Below the pieces are notes generated by a model. That model made no database searches and was not told where the DNA came from. It was given only the letters and a program-made list of their open reading frames with translations. From an uncultured Bacteroidales bacterium (GTDB lineage Bacteria; Bacteroidota; Bacteroidia; Bacteroidales; F082): a stretch of 42,851 nucleotides of DNA. The stretch is taken from assembly GCA_937896505.1 (NCBI GenBank), contig CALBNP010000196.1:1-42851 (forward strand), given 5' to 3'. Below are positions 7,095 through 15,055 of this stretch, in pieces (positions within the stretch are counted from its first letter, which is position 1; every line of letters starts with the position of its first letter). A program made the position numbers and the translations under genes.

Positions 7095-7886
7095 TTACAA
7101 ATTATTTTTCTCGATGTCCTTAAAGTATTTTACTGTGCCGTAGGTCATCTCATCGCAAGCAGCGTCGTCGCAAACGATAATGCCTTTCGGATGCATCTGC
7201 AGCACGCTGACCGTCCACATCTGGCTGACAGCGCCTTCGATGGCGTGAGCCAAAGCGCGTGCCTTGCCATGGCCGTTGGCCAGAATCATCACTTCGCGGC
7301 TGTCCATGACCGTACCCACTCCAACGGTGAGAGCGGTCTTTGGCACCTTATTAATGTCATTCTCGAAGAATCGTGAGTTGGCAATGATGGTGTCGGTTGT
7401 CAAGGTCTTGACGCGGGTGCGTGAGGTGAGGCTGCTGCCAGGTTCGTTGAAGGCGATGTGGCCATCAGGACCAATGCCGCCCATGAAGAGGTCGATGCCG
7501 CCATACGACTTGATTTTGGCTTCGTAACGGGCACATTCAGCTTCCAAATCCTCGGCATTGCCATTCAGGATGTTGACGTTTTCCTTCTTGATGTCGATGA
7601 GGCTGAAGAAATTGTTCCACATGAAGCTGTGATAGCTTTCCGGATGGTCTTCGGGAATGCGCACATATTCGTCCATGTTAAAGGTGACGACGTTTTGGAA
7701 CGAAATCTTACCTTCCATGTGCAGGCGGATCAGTTCGCGGTAAGTGCCGATTGGCGTTGAACCCGTAGGCAAGCCCAAAATGAAAGGCTTTTCAGCCGTT
7801 GGATTGAATTTATAGATGGTTTCAACGATGTGGTTGGCAGCCCAACGCGACATTTCGTTGTAGTTGTTTTCAATGATGACTCTCAT
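7095..7886 (-). CDS. nagB: Glucosamine-6-phosphate deaminase
   Basis: 263 residues, the normal NagB length. Converts glucosamine-6-phosphate to fructose-6-phosphate plus ammonia in the cytoplasm, linking amino-sugar use to glycolysis. Visible are the phosphate loop GLPTGSTPIGTY (38-49), catalytic Asp72 in NMDEY, and GIGPDGHIAFNEPGSS with Asp141, His143 and Glu148. The C-terminal SVLQMHPKGIIVCDD also fits. In many Bacteroidota a NagB domain is fused to a PIG-L domain; here the PIG-L-like protein is a separate gene at 1774-3075. It lies downstream of DUF4954 (91-bp gap holding a 15-bp tandem repeat). Confidence 0.95.
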   Translation of the reverse strand: MRVIIENNYNEMSRWAANHIVETIYKFNPTAEKPFILGLPTGSTPIGTYRELIRLHMEGKISFQNVVTFNMDEYVRIPEDHPESYHSFMWNNFFSLIDIKKENVNILNGNAEDLEAECARYEAKIKSYGGIDLFMGGIGPDGHIAFNEPGSSLTSRTRVKTLTTDTIIANSRFFENDINKVPKTALTVGVGTVMDSREVMILANGHGKARALAHAIEGAVSQMWTVSVLQMHPKGIIVCDDAACDEMTYGTVKYFKDIEKNNL

Positions 7887-7933
7887 AAAATTAGTGATTT
7901 AAGATTAGTATATTTATAGATGATCTAAATTTT

Positions 7934-7978
7934 CAGTTTTCTACTCTAAGAACTTTCCACTTAAAAACTTTCCACTCT
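7934..7978. repeat. Three imperfect 15-bp tandem repeats between DUF4954 and nagB
   Basis: Units at 7934-7948, 7949-7963 and 7964-7978, with consensus near AAAACTTTCCACTYT. The last two share AACTTTCCACT exactly, 15 bp apart. The array ends at the DUF4954 stop codon. No function can be assigned. Confidence 0.55.
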
Positions 7979-10176
7979 TACCCTCTGATTTCCTTAACGT
8001 GAGCAACGAATTGCTCTGTTTCTTCCTTGACTTGCTTCACGAAACTCGTCTGATCAATGGTTCCGATGACGGCAATTTTCTCTTCTTCGTTGCGGAATGT
8101 GGCATTGCGATACGGATTTTCATAGTCCTTCTTTCTCGACTCATACACTTGATTGCAAATGAATTGCTGGATTTCAACTGCCTTATCGAGCGTTTCGTTC
8201 CACGCTTCCTGACTTAGGTTATCAGTTTGAAGCAGATACAGCAACGAAAGGTAGGAATGACGCAACTTTTCCTGCTGATAGTTTTCCCACAACTCGTTGT
8301 AACGCTGATGGATTTCGTCCCAAGTGTTGAGAACGCCTTCGTTGATGTCGTTGCGAAGCTGTTCGACATATTCATTAGGCATCATCTGTCCACCAAGATT
8401 GATCCACTCGCGGAGGCGCTTGCCTTCAAACATATTATTGAGTTTTTCTATGCTATTTTCCTTGTTTTCATCAAGATAATTAATGATGTTCTTTACGGCA
8501 TAGTACAAGATCATTTCGCCGTAAGCGTTGTATGCTTTGCGAGGTTTCAGGATTCTCACTTTACGTTTGCCTTTCTCCATGCCTTCGCCGAAAACCTCAA
8601 GCGAATCGACATATTCAGGCTGGTTGATGAGCAGATTCTGACCAATTTGGCGTAGTTCCTTATTCTTATATTCCGTGAAATCGACTTTCGATTTGATGAG
8701 ATGCGCCTTTGCAGTCCAAACTTCAAGCAACTTGCGGGCTGCAATGGTTTCTTCCATCGTGTCGGGAGCAAAAGTCTCGAATTCGATGTTTTGTATCTTG
8801 CGCTTGCGCTTGTCGCGGCTTTGGTATTTTGAGGTGTTACGCGCCATGGCGTACATGTTGTACATCCACCAGTAAGCAGGCATCACTTCCAGTTCGTTGT
8901 TTTTCGTATTATTGTTGACCAAGCTGAATGGCAGCTTGATATTCAACTCGTTAGGATAGTCGGCTTTCGACAGCATGGTGAACGAAGCAAACCTTGAAGA
9001 ATGTTTTACGCTCGAACACAATCCAGGCCAGAAGCCACGCGATGCCACAATCTCACCATCGGCAGCACGGCTGTTGTGGTTCGAGCCAATGGTTGCACCG
9101 GCAGCCATATTGCTTTGTCCCATGATGCAAGCCGAAATCAGGAAGGAATTGTTGTGGTGTTGCTCATGCGATGGGAAAATCAGGTTATTCAGCACTTCGC
9201 AGCACGAAATCGTGGAGTTGTCGCCCATGACGGAGTGAATCAGTCGGGCACCGTATTTCAAACTGCAATTGTCGCCCAAGACGAATCGTGTAGCCACAGC
9301 GGAATAGAAAATGCGGCAGCCATAACCCGTGATGCCATTCACCAAAATGACACCTTCACCAATTTGCGTAGGTTCAGCTTCCGATGAGTTGATGGTGACA
9401 TTCTTCAACTTACTTGCACCTTTTATATAACAATAAGGTCCGACTTTCACGTCCTTCAGAATCCACGAGTTCTTGATGACACACGATTCGCCAATGGTGC
9501 CGTAGTAGCCACGATGGTTATCGAAACTGTTTTGTGTGATTTCCTTCAGGCGTTGCTGCAGCTTCTTGTCGTCGGCATATTTTGCCCAAAGGTAAGCATC
9601 GGCAGTAATCATGCCATCGAAAGGCAAGATGCTGCGGCCACCTGCTTCGTTCATCACTTCGAGGGTGACGCGCACATTTTCATCTTCACCTTCCTTGATG
9701 ATGCCGTTGCCGAATTTCGAGTGGTCGGTGGTGCAGATTTCCTGAATGTTGAAAAGTATGCAGTTGTCGCCGACAATGTAGTTGGCCATGTAGTGCACAT
9801 CGTGAATGGCGACGTTGTCGCCTATGTCACAAGAGATTATGCTACTATCGGTAATGCCTACAGGCACACGCAAATCGTGATATTGCAAGACTTCGCATTT
9901 TACACGGCCAATGCGAACCATGCCGAAAAACCGGTTGTTGCGGATCATGGTTGGGTCGAATTCATCCGTGACCCAAATGTCGTCCCAGTTGGTGGCGGAA
10001 TTGCTGTTTTTCACCAATTGTTCAACTTCATCGGAACGCAGATGACGCCAGCCATTGGTCGGTCTTTTCACTTGCTGGTTACGATAGAAATACTCGTCAT
10101 GACCATCATGAAGGTATTTCTCCTCGATGAAGTTCTTGTATATCTTATTGTATTCTATCAGTGTGACCTTATCCAT
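7978..10176 (-). CDS. DUF4954 family protein (left-handed beta-helix, nucleotidyl/acyltransferase-like)
   Basis: 732 residues. Much of residues 90-380 consists of hexapeptide-type turns (for example SIISCDIGDNVAIHDVHYMANYIVG, then TIGESCVIKNSWILKDVKVG, then NCSLKYGARLIHSVMGDNSTIS), as in left-handed beta-helix acyltransferases and nucleotide-sugar enzymes. The segment GATIGSNHNSRAADGEI is characteristic of DUF4954. The C-terminal third (about 480-732) is alpha-helical and charged. The family is Bacteroidota-specific and uncharacterised. Its place between rfbB (15-bp gap) and nagB suggests a role in sugar or amino-sugar metabolism, but this is inference from context and fold only. Confidence 0.85.
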   Translation of the reverse strand: MDKVTLIEYNKIYKNFIEEKYLHDGHDEYFYRNQQVKRPTNGWRHLRSDEVEQLVKNSNSATNWDDIWVTDEFDPTMIRNNRFFGMVRIGRVKCEVLQYHDLRVPVGITDSSIISCDIGDNVAIHDVHYMANYIVGDNCILFNIQEICTTDHSKFGNGIIKEGEDENVRVTLEVMNEAGGRSILPFDGMITADAYLWAKYADDKKLQQRLKEITQNSFDNHRGYYGTIGESCVIKNSWILKDVKVGPYCYIKGASKLKNVTINSSEAEPTQIGEGVILVNGITGYGCRIFYSAVATRFVLGDNCSLKYGARLIHSVMGDNSTISCCEVLNNLIFPSHEQHHNNSFLISACIMGQSNMAAGATIGSNHNSRAADGEIVASRGFWPGLCSSVKHSSRFASFTMLSKADYPNELNIKLPFSLVNNNTKNNELEVMPAYWWMYNMYAMARNTSKYQSRDKRKRKIQNIEFETFAPDTMEETIAARKLLEVWTAKAHLIKSKVDFTEYKNKELRQIGQNLLINQPEYVDSLEVFGEGMEKGKRKVRILKPRKAYNAYGEMILYYAVKNIINYLDENKENSIEKLNNMFEGKRLREWINLGGQMMPNEYVEQLRNDINEGVLNTWDEIHQRYNELWENYQQEKLRHSYLSLLYLLQTDNLSQEAWNETLDKAVEIQQFICNQVYESRKKDYENPYRNATFRNEEEKIAVIGTIDQTSFVKQVKEETEQFVAHVKEIRG

Positions 10177-10191
10177 TTTTTTTTCAGTTAA

Positions 10192-11331
10192 TTACCTATT
10201 GGCATACATATCTTCATAGTATTTCAGATAATCGCCAGAGGTAACATTATCCATCCAGGCTTGGTTTTCGAGATACCATCGAACGGTTTTCTCAATGCCT
10301 TCCTCGAATTGCAGGCTTGGTTCCCAACCCAATTCGCGTTGTAGTTTGGTGGAGTCGATGGCGTAGCGGATGTCATGTCCAGCACGGTCGGTGACGTGTG
10401 TGATGAGGTCGATGTCTTCGCCTTCCTTGCGTCCCAGCAGTCGATCCACGGTTTTGATGAGAACGTGAATGATGTCGATATTCTTCCACTCGTTGAAACC
10501 ACCGATATTGTAGGTCTCTGCAATTTTTCCCTCGTGGAAAATCATGTCGATGGCACGCGCGTGGTCTTCAACATAAAGCCAGTCGCGCACTTGGTTGCCC
10601 TCGCCATACACTGGCAATGGCTTGCGGTGACGTATATTGTTGATAAACAAAGGAATGAGTTTCTCTGGAAACTGGTATGGGCCATAGTTGTTGGAGCAGT
10701 TGGTCACGATGGTTGGCATCCCAAAGGTGTCGTGGAAGGCGCGTACAAAATGGTCGCTTGAAGCCTTTGCGGCACTGTAAGGACTATGTGGTTGGTATTT
10801 GAGGTCTTCGGTGAAGAAGTCTTCGCCGTAGGCCAGATGGTGTTCGCCCGAACTGGCTTTGGTGGTGAAAGGCGGTTCGATGCCTTCGGGATGGGTGAGC
10901 TTCAGGGCGCCATATACCTCGTCGGTCGAAATGTGGTAGAAACGCTTGCCTTCCCATTTTTCGGGCAACGATTCCCAATACAGTTTGGCAGCCTGCAACA
11001 TGCTCAAAGTGCCCATCACGTTGGTCTGTGCAAAGGTGAACGGGTCCTTGATGCTACGGTCAACGTGGCTCTCGGCGGCAAGATGGATGATGCCATCCAC
11101 ATGCTCGTCTTGCATGAGTTGGTATATGGTTTCGAAATCGCAAATATCGGCTTTCACGAAACGGTAGTTAGGCTTGTCTTCAATGTCCTTGAGATTGGCC
11201 AGGTTGCCAGCGTATGTGAGTTTGTCAACATTGATGATGCGGTATTCAGGATACTTGTTGACGAAAAGTCGGACGACATGAGAGCCGATGAAACCGGCAC
11301 CGCCAGTGATGATGATGTTGCGTTTTGTCAT
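10192..11331 (-). CDS. rfbB: dTDP-glucose 4,6-dehydratase
   Basis: 379 residues from the ATG at 11331 (MTKRNIIITGGAGFIGSH). An open frame continues upstream to 11421 but runs into galE and is not conserved. Converts dTDP-glucose to dTDP-4-keto-6-deoxyglucose with bound NAD. Seen are the Rossmann GGAGFIGSH motif, the STDEVYG catalytic segment, YSAAKASSDH with the catalytic Tyr and Lys, and NCSNNYGPYQFPEKLIPL. It uses the product of RfbA (4392-5303). It lies 46 bp after galE on the same strand. Confidence 0.96.
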   Translation of the reverse strand: MTKRNIIITGGAGFIGSHVVRLFVNKYPEYRIINVDKLTYAGNLANLKDIEDKPNYRFVKADICDFETIYQLMQDEHVDGIIHLAAESHVDRSIKDPFTFAQTNVMGTLSMLQAAKLYWESLPEKWEGKRFYHISTDEVYGALKLTHPEGIEPPFTTKASSGEHHLAYGEDFFTEDLKYQPHSPYSAAKASSDHFVRAFHDTFGMPTIVTNCSNNYGPYQFPEKLIPLFINNIRHRKPLPVYGEGNQVRDWLYVEDHARAIDMIFHEGKIAETYNIGGFNEWKNIDIIHVLIKTVDRLLGRKEGEDIDLITHVTDRAGHDIRYAIDSTKLQRELGWEPSLQFEEGIEKTVRWYLENQAWMDNVTSGDYLKYYEDMYANR

Positions 11332-11377
11332 ATGAGATTTGATTATTGTTCTTTTTTGTGATTGAGTTGCTGCATTG

Positions 11378-12391
11378 TTACAGATAGCCTTCTGGGTTGT
11401 TGTGTTGCCAGTTCCAAGCATCGCGGCACATCTCTTCGAGGCCGTATTGCGCTTTCCATCCGAGTTCCTTTTCGGCTTTGGCTGGATTGGAGTAACAGGT
11501 TGCGATGTCGCCGGCGCGCCGTGGCTTGATGCTATAGGGAATGTCGATGTTGTTCACTGTCTTGAAGGTTTCCACGAGTTGCAGAACCGAGTAGCCGTGT
11601 CCTGTCCCGAGGTTGTAAATGCCTAAGCCACATTTTCTTTCGATGGCTTTCAAGGCGGCCACATGGCCCTTGGCCAAATCTACGACGTGGATGTAGTCGC
11701 GCACGCCAGTGCCGTCGGGAGTGGGATAGTCGTTGCCGAACACGCCGAGTTCGTTGCGTTTGCCCACGGCCACTTGCGTGACGTAAGGCATCAGGTTGTT
11801 GGGAATGCCGTTGGGGTTCTCCCCTATCCTTCCGCTTGGGTGTGCCCCGATGGGGTTGAAGTAGCGCAGCAGCACGATGTTCCATTCGGGGTCGGCTTTC
11901 TGCATGTCCATCATGATGTCTTCGAGCATGCTCTTGGTCTTGCCGTAAGGGTTGGTGCATTGGCCTTTGGGGCATTCTTCGGTGATGGGAATGATTTGCG
12001 GGTCGCCATAGACAGTGGCCGACGACGAGAAGATGAGGTTCTTGCAGTTGTGCTTACGCAATACGTCGAGCAGCACCAGAGTGCCGGCGATATTGTTGTT
12101 GTAATATTCCCAAGGCTTTTCCACCGATTCGCCCACGGCCTTCAGTCCGGCAAAGTGGATGCAAGCATTGAAATGATGTTTTTCCATCACTTTTTCAAGG
12201 GCTTCGCGGTCAAGGATATTCACTTGGTAAAAAGGTACCTCGGTTCCGATGATTTCCTCTACTCTTTTCAAGGCTATCTTGTTGCTGTTGCATAAATTGT
12301 CGATGACCACAGTCTTGTGGCCAGCATTATGCAATTCGATGAGTGTGTGTGAGCCGATGAATCCGGCTCCGCCTGTGACGAGGATGTTCAT
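11378..12391 (-). CDS. galE: UDP-glucose 4-epimerase
   Basis: 337 residues, full length. Interconverts UDP-glucose and UDP-galactose (in some members also the HexNAc forms) with tightly bound NAD. Visible are GGAGFIGSH (7-15), FSSSATVYG (121-129), the catalytic pair Tyr149 and Lys153 in NPYGKTK, and LRYFNPIGAHPSG. The product feeds polysaccharide assembly. The short gap to the upstream methyltransferase gene consists entirely of heptanucleotide repeats that run from the galE start codon into the methyltransferase stop. Confidence 0.96.
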   Translation of the reverse strand: MNILVTGGAGFIGSHTLIELHNAGHKTVVIDNLCNSNKIALKRVEEIIGTEVPFYQVNILDREALEKVMEKHHFNACIHFAGLKAVGESVEKPWEYYNNNIAGTLVLLDVLRKHNCKNLIFSSSATVYGDPQIIPITEECPKGQCTNPYGKTKSMLEDIMMDMQKADPEWNIVLLRYFNPIGAHPSGRIGENPNGIPNNLMPYVTQVAVGKRNELGVFGNDYPTPDGTGVRDYIHVVDLAKGHVAALKAIERKCGLGIYNLGTGHGYSVLQLVETFKTVNNIDIPYSIKPRRAGDIATCYSNPAKAEKELGWKAQYGLEEMCRDAWNWQHNNPEGYL

Positions 12392-12432
12392 TTTTGGTGA
12401 CGGGTTATGGGTGAATGGTTATGGGTGAATGC
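12391..12432. repeat. Six-unit heptanucleotide array at the galE/methyltransferase junction
   Basis: Six 7-bp units in perfect register (starts 12391, 12398, 12405, 12412, 12419, 12426), mostly TTATGGG alternating with TGAATGG. It covers the whole intergenic gap and the last codons of the methyltransferase gene. Two adjacent units (TGAATGG, TTATGGG) recur in the same order at 35378-35391. Confidence 0.65.
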
Positions 12433-14029
12433 CATAAAGGTTATTGATATAATTGTCAATGGTTTGTATGGCTTCGTGTTTGCCAGCGATGATTTTATCG
12501 ACCATTGCGCTCAGTTCGCGGTCTTGTTCGGGCGTGATTTTAGGGAAAGGTAGGCAGCAGAGGTTGCCTTTCAGTATCTTGATGTCGCCGAAACGTCGTG
12601 TGTAGTAGAAGCTGAAAAGTTCCGAGTTGAGGAACGCCATCACGGTCTTGACGCTCATGCCTTCAATATCGGGGATGAGAATGTTAGCGCTGTTGAGGAA
12701 GAGGCTCTCCGTGTCGTCGTAGGCAAAGCAAAGGTGGTTGGCGATGAACTTATAGACGAGTTTCTCCTTGGCGCGATAGAGCTCGTCTTTGGCGCATTGC
12801 TGGAACTTGGAACGGTCGAAACGGATGTAGTGGCTGGCTTTGCGGAGATGGTATTTCTCGATGTCCTTGCCGATGTAGATCTTCTCCATGTCTTTCCCTT
12901 TGCGTTCTTTCACCCATTTGGCGTTGTTGCCTGTGATGACGCCCAAGGCCCATTGGCTGTGGCAGAGGTCGTCGTTGCGCTTCTGGTCCATGATGTCGAG
13001 AATGGCTTCCTCTTCTTCGTCGAGTTGTGGCAAGGCGAACTCCATCTTGTGGGTCTTGCCTTCGGCCTTTTGGCTGGTCTTCAAGATGATGAAGTCGGTG
13101 AACACGCCATTGAAGCGTTCTTGGTGAAGAATCATCTGTTCGACGCAGGTCTCGTTTTTCACAAATTCGCGGAAGGCTTCGTGGCGCTTGATTTTCAGCA
13201 ACGATGTGGGCAGCAAGAACACCATCTCGCCTGTCTCATTCAAATGCGGCATGGCATGTTGGAAGAAGCAAGTCGATTTTTCCTCGCCACTACCTTGCTT
13301 GTCGCTGCCCCATGGTGGGTTGGTGATGATGTAGTCGAACTGCTTGTCCGACAAGCCGCTCATCCCGTGTTTGAGGAAATCAAGTAGGTAGATTTGTGGA
13401 TAGGTCTCCGACGTGTTGTATTTCGACATCAGGTTGGCCTTGGCAATCATGACGGCTATCGGGTCGTTGTCGATACCGAAAAGCTGTTCAGGTTGGGCCT
13501 CTTCGATGTGCAGCAAGATGATGCCGCTTCCGCAGCAAGGGTCGAGAAGCTGCTGTTTCTCATTCAGTCCGATTCCTTCCACCATGGTATCCACGATGGC
13601 GGGTTTGGTGTAATATAGTCCGTTAAGGATGCGTTGGCCTTCGGCAACGAGCGATTGGTAGATGTATCCAATCCAGTCGTCCTGGCGGTTTTTCGCTATT
13701 TGTCGCGGCACCTCGATTTCGAGCCGCTGATAGTGACCGTATTCGTTGAGGAAGCGTTCTTGGTTGACTTGGCTGGCTTTATTTTGTTCGATTTTCAAGG
13801 CACAAAGGGTGAAAATCAAGTCGGGAAGTGGATAGTCATTCTCCATCAAGGTTTCCACGAAACGGCGCAGACTTCCTGCCGTAACATAACCATCGGGCAC
13901 GAGCAGCTTTTGTGATTGGCTTTTGTTGGCCCTTCGCATGAGCTTTCCTTTATCGTTGGTGTGTAGTTTGTCCCAATTTCGTTTTGTGGCGTTCGAAATC
14001 AAGTATTTTTCTGCTTGTCGTTTTCCCAT
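12419..14029 (-). CDS. N6-adenine DNA methyltransferase, apparently solitary
   Basis: 536 residues. A helical N-terminal region precedes the SAM-binding motif LLDPCCGSG (161-169), FGIDNDPIA (184-192) and the catalytic motif NPPW (237-240). These mark an N6-adenine methyltransferase of the gamma/TaqI-Eco57I-like group. A later region (about 340-500) resembles a target-recognition and TaqI-type C-terminal domain, with FLNSELFSFYYTRRFG and CLPFPKIT. No restriction endonuclease or specificity subunit lies next to it, so it may be an orphan modification enzyme, or a bifunctional type IIG-like protein missing a recognisable nuclease domain. Its promoter faces that of tsaB across a symmetric palindrome. 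Confidence 0.85.
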   Translation of the reverse strand: MGKRQAEKYLISNATKRNWDKLHTNDKGKLMRRANKSQSQKLLVPDGYVTAGSLRRFVETLMENDYPLPDLIFTLCALKIEQNKASQVNQERFLNEYGHYQRLEIEVPRQIAKNRQDDWIGYIYQSLVAEGQRILNGLYYTKPAIVDTMVEGIGLNEKQQLLDPCCGSGIILLHIEEAQPEQLFGIDNDPIAVMIAKANLMSKYNTSETYPQIYLLDFLKHGMSGLSDKQFDYIITNPPWGSDKQGSGEEKSTCFFQHAMPHLNETGEMVFLLPTSLLKIKRHEAFREFVKNETCVEQMILHQERFNGVFTDFIILKTSQKAEGKTHKMEFALPQLDEEEEAILDIMDQKRNDDLCHSQWALGVITGNNAKWVKERKGKDMEKIYIGKDIEKYHLRKASHYIRFDRSKFQQCAKDELYRAKEKLVYKFIANHLCFAYDDTESLFLNSANILIPDIEGMSVKTVMAFLNSELFSFYYTRRFGDIKILKGNLCCLPFPKITPEQDRELSAMVDKIIAGKHEAIQTIDNYINNLYGIHP

Positions 14030-14119
14030 AGCTTCGCCTTCTAAGTCCCATTACAATATAGCAACGAACTGAAATGCTGTAGTATGATGATTTGGCATTT
14101 TTATCCAAAATCTAATAAT

Positions 14120-14198
14120 CTGCAAATGTATGGAAAAATACTTTCGGTTTTTTATTTTTTTAAAAAAATTATCGAAAGAAATTGTCTTACCTTTGCAG
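14120..14198. promoter_or_regulatory. Symmetric divergent promoter pair (methyltransferase / tsaB)
   Basis: Two Bacteroidota-type -7 boxes face away from each other: TACATTTG on the minus strand (14130-14123) and TACCTTTG on the plus strand (14188-14195). Both extend symmetrically to CTGCAAA and TTTGCAG. Halfway between is a 38-bp AT-rich palindrome bounded by CTTTCG (14141-14146) and CGAAAG (14173-14178), with inner palindrome 14154-14169. Its centre is about 29 bp from each -7 box, so it covers both presumed -33 regions. It accounts for most of the 188-bp gap. Confidence 0.6.
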
Positions 14199-14217
14199 AC
14201 CCAATAGAAAAAGCAAA

Positions 14218-14916
14218 ATGATACTATGCTTAGAGACGGCCACTCCAGTATGTTCGGTGGCATTGAATGATGGCAATCGCTGTTTGGCGTTGCGCGAATG
14301 TGTCGGTCAAAATGCACATTCTGAAAAGATTACGATATTCATCAAGGAAGTTCTCGATGAGGTCAGCGTTGGTTACGACCAGCTTGATGCTGTGGCCGTG
14401 AGCATGGGTCCGGGTTCCTACACGGGCTTGCGCATCGGCGTGAGCACCGCCAAAGGTGTGTGTTATGCTGCCGACCGCAAACTGATGGCCGTCGATACGC
14501 TTCACGCCATGGCTTTTGGCATGAAGGAACGTCTTGGCAACGAGTTAGAAGCCAACGATTTACTCATCCCGATGATTGATGCCCGTCGCATGGAAGTGTA
14601 TGCCTCCATTTTCGATGCCAACCAGAATAAGATTCAAGACACGGCAGCCTTAATCATCGACGAAAACACGTTTAGCGACTTGGTGGTCGAGGGCCGTCGG
14701 CTGTGGCTTTTCGGTGATGGTGCACCGAAGCTGAAAGCTGTGTTTGCCAACCGTCCCGAAATCCATATTATTGAAGGCTTCAACCCTTCGGCAGCTTTCA
14801 TGGCTACGTTGGCTGACCAGCAACTTCAAACAGAGAAATTTGTCAATGTGGCGTATTTCGAGCCATTCTATCTGAAAGATTTCGTGGCTGGAAAACCGCA
14901 TGTAAAAGGATTGTAA
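14218..14916 (+). CDS. tsaB: tRNA threonylcarbamoyladenosine biosynthesis protein TsaB
   Basis: 232 residues from the ATG at 14218. TsaB is the non-catalytic partner of TsaD in forming t6A at position 37 of ANN-decoding tRNAs. The N-terminus MILCLETATPVCSVAL, the HSEKITIFIKEVL region and the signature VSMGPGSYTGLRIGVSTAKGVCYA are diagnostic of the ASKHA-fold TsaB family. The upstream ORF extension to 14182 overlaps the TACCTTTG promoter box and is unlikely to be translated. Transcription appears to start only about 15 nt before the ATG. Confidence 0.95.
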   Translation: MILCLETATPVCSVALNDGNRCLALRECVGQNAHSEKITIFIKEVLDEVSVGYDQLDAVAVSMGPGSYTGLRIGVSTAKGVCYAADRKLMAVDTLHAMAFGMKERLGNELEANDLLIPMIDARRMEVYASIFDANQNKIQDTAALIIDENTFSDLVVEGRRLWLFGDGAPKLKAVFANRPEIHIIEGFNPSAAFMATLADQQLQTEKFVNVAYFEPFYLKDFVAGKPHVKGL

Positions 14917-14937
14917 ACAGATTACAAATCCGCAAGA

Positions 14938-15012
14938 TTTGGGGATTCTTCCAGTTTTTTGCGAAATAAATTTGGGGATTCTTCCCGATTTTGGCGAAAT
15001 AAATTTGGGGAT
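14938..15012. repeat. 33-bp direct tandem repeat upstream of the AAA ATPase
   Basis: Two full 33-bp units (14938-14970, 14971-15003) differ at three positions and are followed by a third partial copy beginning TTTGGGGATT at 15004. Each starts TTTGGGGATTCTTCC and ends GCGAAATAAA. A 33-bp period is close to three helical turns, so repeats would face the same side of DNA. The partial copy supplies the TTTG of the -33 promoter box. Confidence 0.75.
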
Positions 15013-15034
15013 TTGATATTTTTCTGTAGTTTTG
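15004..15034 (+). promoter_or_regulatory. Promoter of the AAA ATPase gene
   Basis: TTTG at 15004-15007, a 19-bp spacer, then TAGTTTTG at 15027-15034. This matches the Bacteroidota TTTG-N19-TAnnTTTG pattern, the best full match in the window. The start codon follows 21 bp later. Confidence 0.65.
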
Positions 15035-15055
15035 CGCTCAATTATTGCGATTGAG

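Noticed and set aside
11332..11421. N-terminal extension of the rfbB frame
   Set aside because: Overlaps the galE 3' end and has no conserved residues; the ATG at 11331 gives a standard RfbB N-terminus.
14938..15012. CRISPR-like array
   Set aside because: The 33-bp units are contiguous with no spacers and no cas genes are present.
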